NCBI RefSeq assembly: GCF_016908975.1
Contig: NZ_JAFBEX010000001.1
Span: 124,001-188,000 of the forward strand
Reading direction: 5' to 3'
Source of the DNA: Neobacillus cucumis
Lineage (GTDB): Bacteria > Bacillota > Bacilli > Bacillales > Cytobacillaceae
Length of the DNA: 64,000 nucleotides
The translations under genes and the position numbers were made by a program. The notes beneath the pieces were generated by a model that searched no databases, had not been told where the DNA came from, and was given only the letters and a program-made list of their open reading frames with translations. Shown here one piece after another: positions 63,176-64,000 of this stretch; the first letter of the stretch is position 1; every line of letters begins with the position of its first letter.

Positions 63176-64000
63176 TTATTTCAATAATCCATTTTTCGTT
63201 AAGAAGTCTTTGGCCACATCTTTGATTTCTTTCTTATCGGGTCCATCAACTTCCCAATCCAGCTTTTGCATTTGCTCATCAGTCAGTAAGGACATTAATT
63301 TTTCAAGCGGAGCTTTAATTTGTGGATATTCCTTTAACTTTTTGTCACTAATGATCGGTGCAACATTGTAAGCAGGGAAAAATTCAATATCATCTTTTAA
63401 GACAACCAAATGATTTCCAGCGACATCTCCGTCAGAACCCACCGAAACGGTTACATCGGATTTTCCTTGCATCAGCGGCTGATAGCGCAAGCTATAGTCA
63501 ATTTGGAATTGATTCTTAAATTTAAATCCACCTTGATCCTTATAGTATTTTTGCAATCCTGGCAATGCATCTGGGCGGACATCAAATTCTTGCGGGAAAG
63601 AGAGCACTAGGTCTTTGCTGTGTTTCGCTAAATCTGAAATTGTTTTTAAGTTATATTTTTCAGCAGTTGCTTTCTTTACGGCAAATCCGTAGGTACTATT
63701 CAGAGGTGCTGGCTGCAGCCATTCAATGTTCCATTGTTTAAATCCGTCACTAACTTCTGTCAGCACCTTTTTCTGGTCCTTTTCCAACGGTTTCTTTAAG
63801 ATATCAACCAATCCTGTGCCAGTGTACTCCGGATACATGTCAACTTGACCGCTTTTAATGGCTTGGAAAGTAACATTTGTTCCTCCAAGGTTAAGCTTAC
63901 GTACAACCGGAACATGATTGGCTTCCAATATGTCCGCAAACATTTCCCCTTGAATGTAATTCTCTGTGTTATTCTTTGAACCTACTACAATCGGATCCTT
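63176..64000 (-). CDS. OpuC-type substrate-binding protein, 5' end beyond the window
   Basis: The frame stays open to the window edge: it begins KDPIVVGSKNNTENYIQGEM, the usual start of the mature OpuCC/OpuBC fold, so the gene extends past 64000. Later strings include DMYPEYTGTGLVDIL, TYGFAVKK and a GSDGD loop. Whether a permease domain is fused in front (as in EgtU) or a lipoprotein signal is present cannot be seen. Binds a quaternary ammonium compound for the ATPase encoded 42 bases downstream. Confidence 0.88.
   Translation of the reverse strand, partial: KDPIVVGSKNNTENYIQGEMFADILEANHVPVVRKLNLGGTNVTFQAIKSGQVDMYPEYTGTGLVDILKKPLEKDQKKVLTEVSDGFKQWNIEWLQPAPLNSTYGFAVKKATAEKYNLKTISDLAKHSKDLVLSFPQEFDVRPDALPGLQKYYKDQGGFKFKNQFQIDYSLRYQPLMQGKSDVTVSVGSDGDVAGNHLVVLKDDIEFFPAYNVAPIISDKKLKEYPQIKAPLEKLMSLLTDEQMQKLDWEVDGPDKKEIKDVAKDFLTKNGLLK

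Overview
The window comes from a low-GC, endospore-forming Bacillaceae (Bacillus or Neobacillus type). This rests on liaF/liaS, yhfW-, yfmL-, yfnA- and swrC-type genes, a gamma-SASP-like gene, a Spo0A box, strong AGGAGG ribosome sites and cre-like sites. No rRNA, tRNA, complete insertion sequence or CRISPR array was seen.

Layout. 1-16.3 kb is core and accessory housekeeping: the cell-envelope stress genes liaS (cut by the window edge) and liaF, a LysM-CAP protein, a Rieske oxidoreductase, an amidase, a DEAD-box helicase, an MBL hydrolase, a WG-repeat protein, a NapH-like polyferredoxin, a Gfo/Idh/MocA oxidoreductase, glutaminyl-tRNA synthetase (uncommon in Bacillales) and a low-molecular-weight phosphatase. 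16.7-24.7 kb is an eleven-gene minus-strand block. It holds a NasC-type molybdoenzyme with a membrane subunit, a four-cluster ferredoxin, a Tat-exported Rieske protein and three unknown small proteins, followed by an Nre-like regulatory set (two NarL-type kinases, a GAF protein and one LuxR-type regulator). Its leader carries a 22-bp perfect hairpin plus T-run directly before the first ribosome site.

24.9-28.8 kb holds what I judge the most novel locus: a 24-residue Cys/Trp peptide gene joined stop-to-start to an M50 membrane protease, behind an HD-GYP protein and a sporulation-type histidine kinase that share one membrane sensor domain. It looks like a peptide maturation or signalling module. 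After a permease and a C39-like protein comes carbon metabolism. 32-37 kb has an MFS carboxylate transporter, tartrate dehydratase TtdAB, an FAH-family enzyme and a GntR/FCD regulator, with matching promoter/operator modules in the divergent promoter region. 37-46.5 kb is a gluconate regulon: two gluconate kinases, an RpiR regulator, GntP and a short 6-phosphogluconate dehydrogenase, interrupted by ThrE-type exporter genes and a yrdB gene; a recurring GAAA...TTTC palindrome marks its promoters.

46.7-53.1 kb has a SwrC-type RND pump with an unusual GQ-heptad insertion and an HssRS-like two-component pair. 53.3-64 kb is a long minus-strand catabolic operon entering from beyond the right edge: an OpuC-type quaternary-amine ABC transporter, an aspartase-superfamily lyase, aldehyde and alcohol dehydrogenases, a YgcW/YgcU/YgcE-like trio (SDR, FAD oxidase, FGGY kinase) and a second FAH enzyme. 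Its substrate is unknown. Several palindromic, GC-rich intergenic elements (11.1, 16.3, 30.8 and 51.0 kb) are probably dispersed repeats or structured RNAs.
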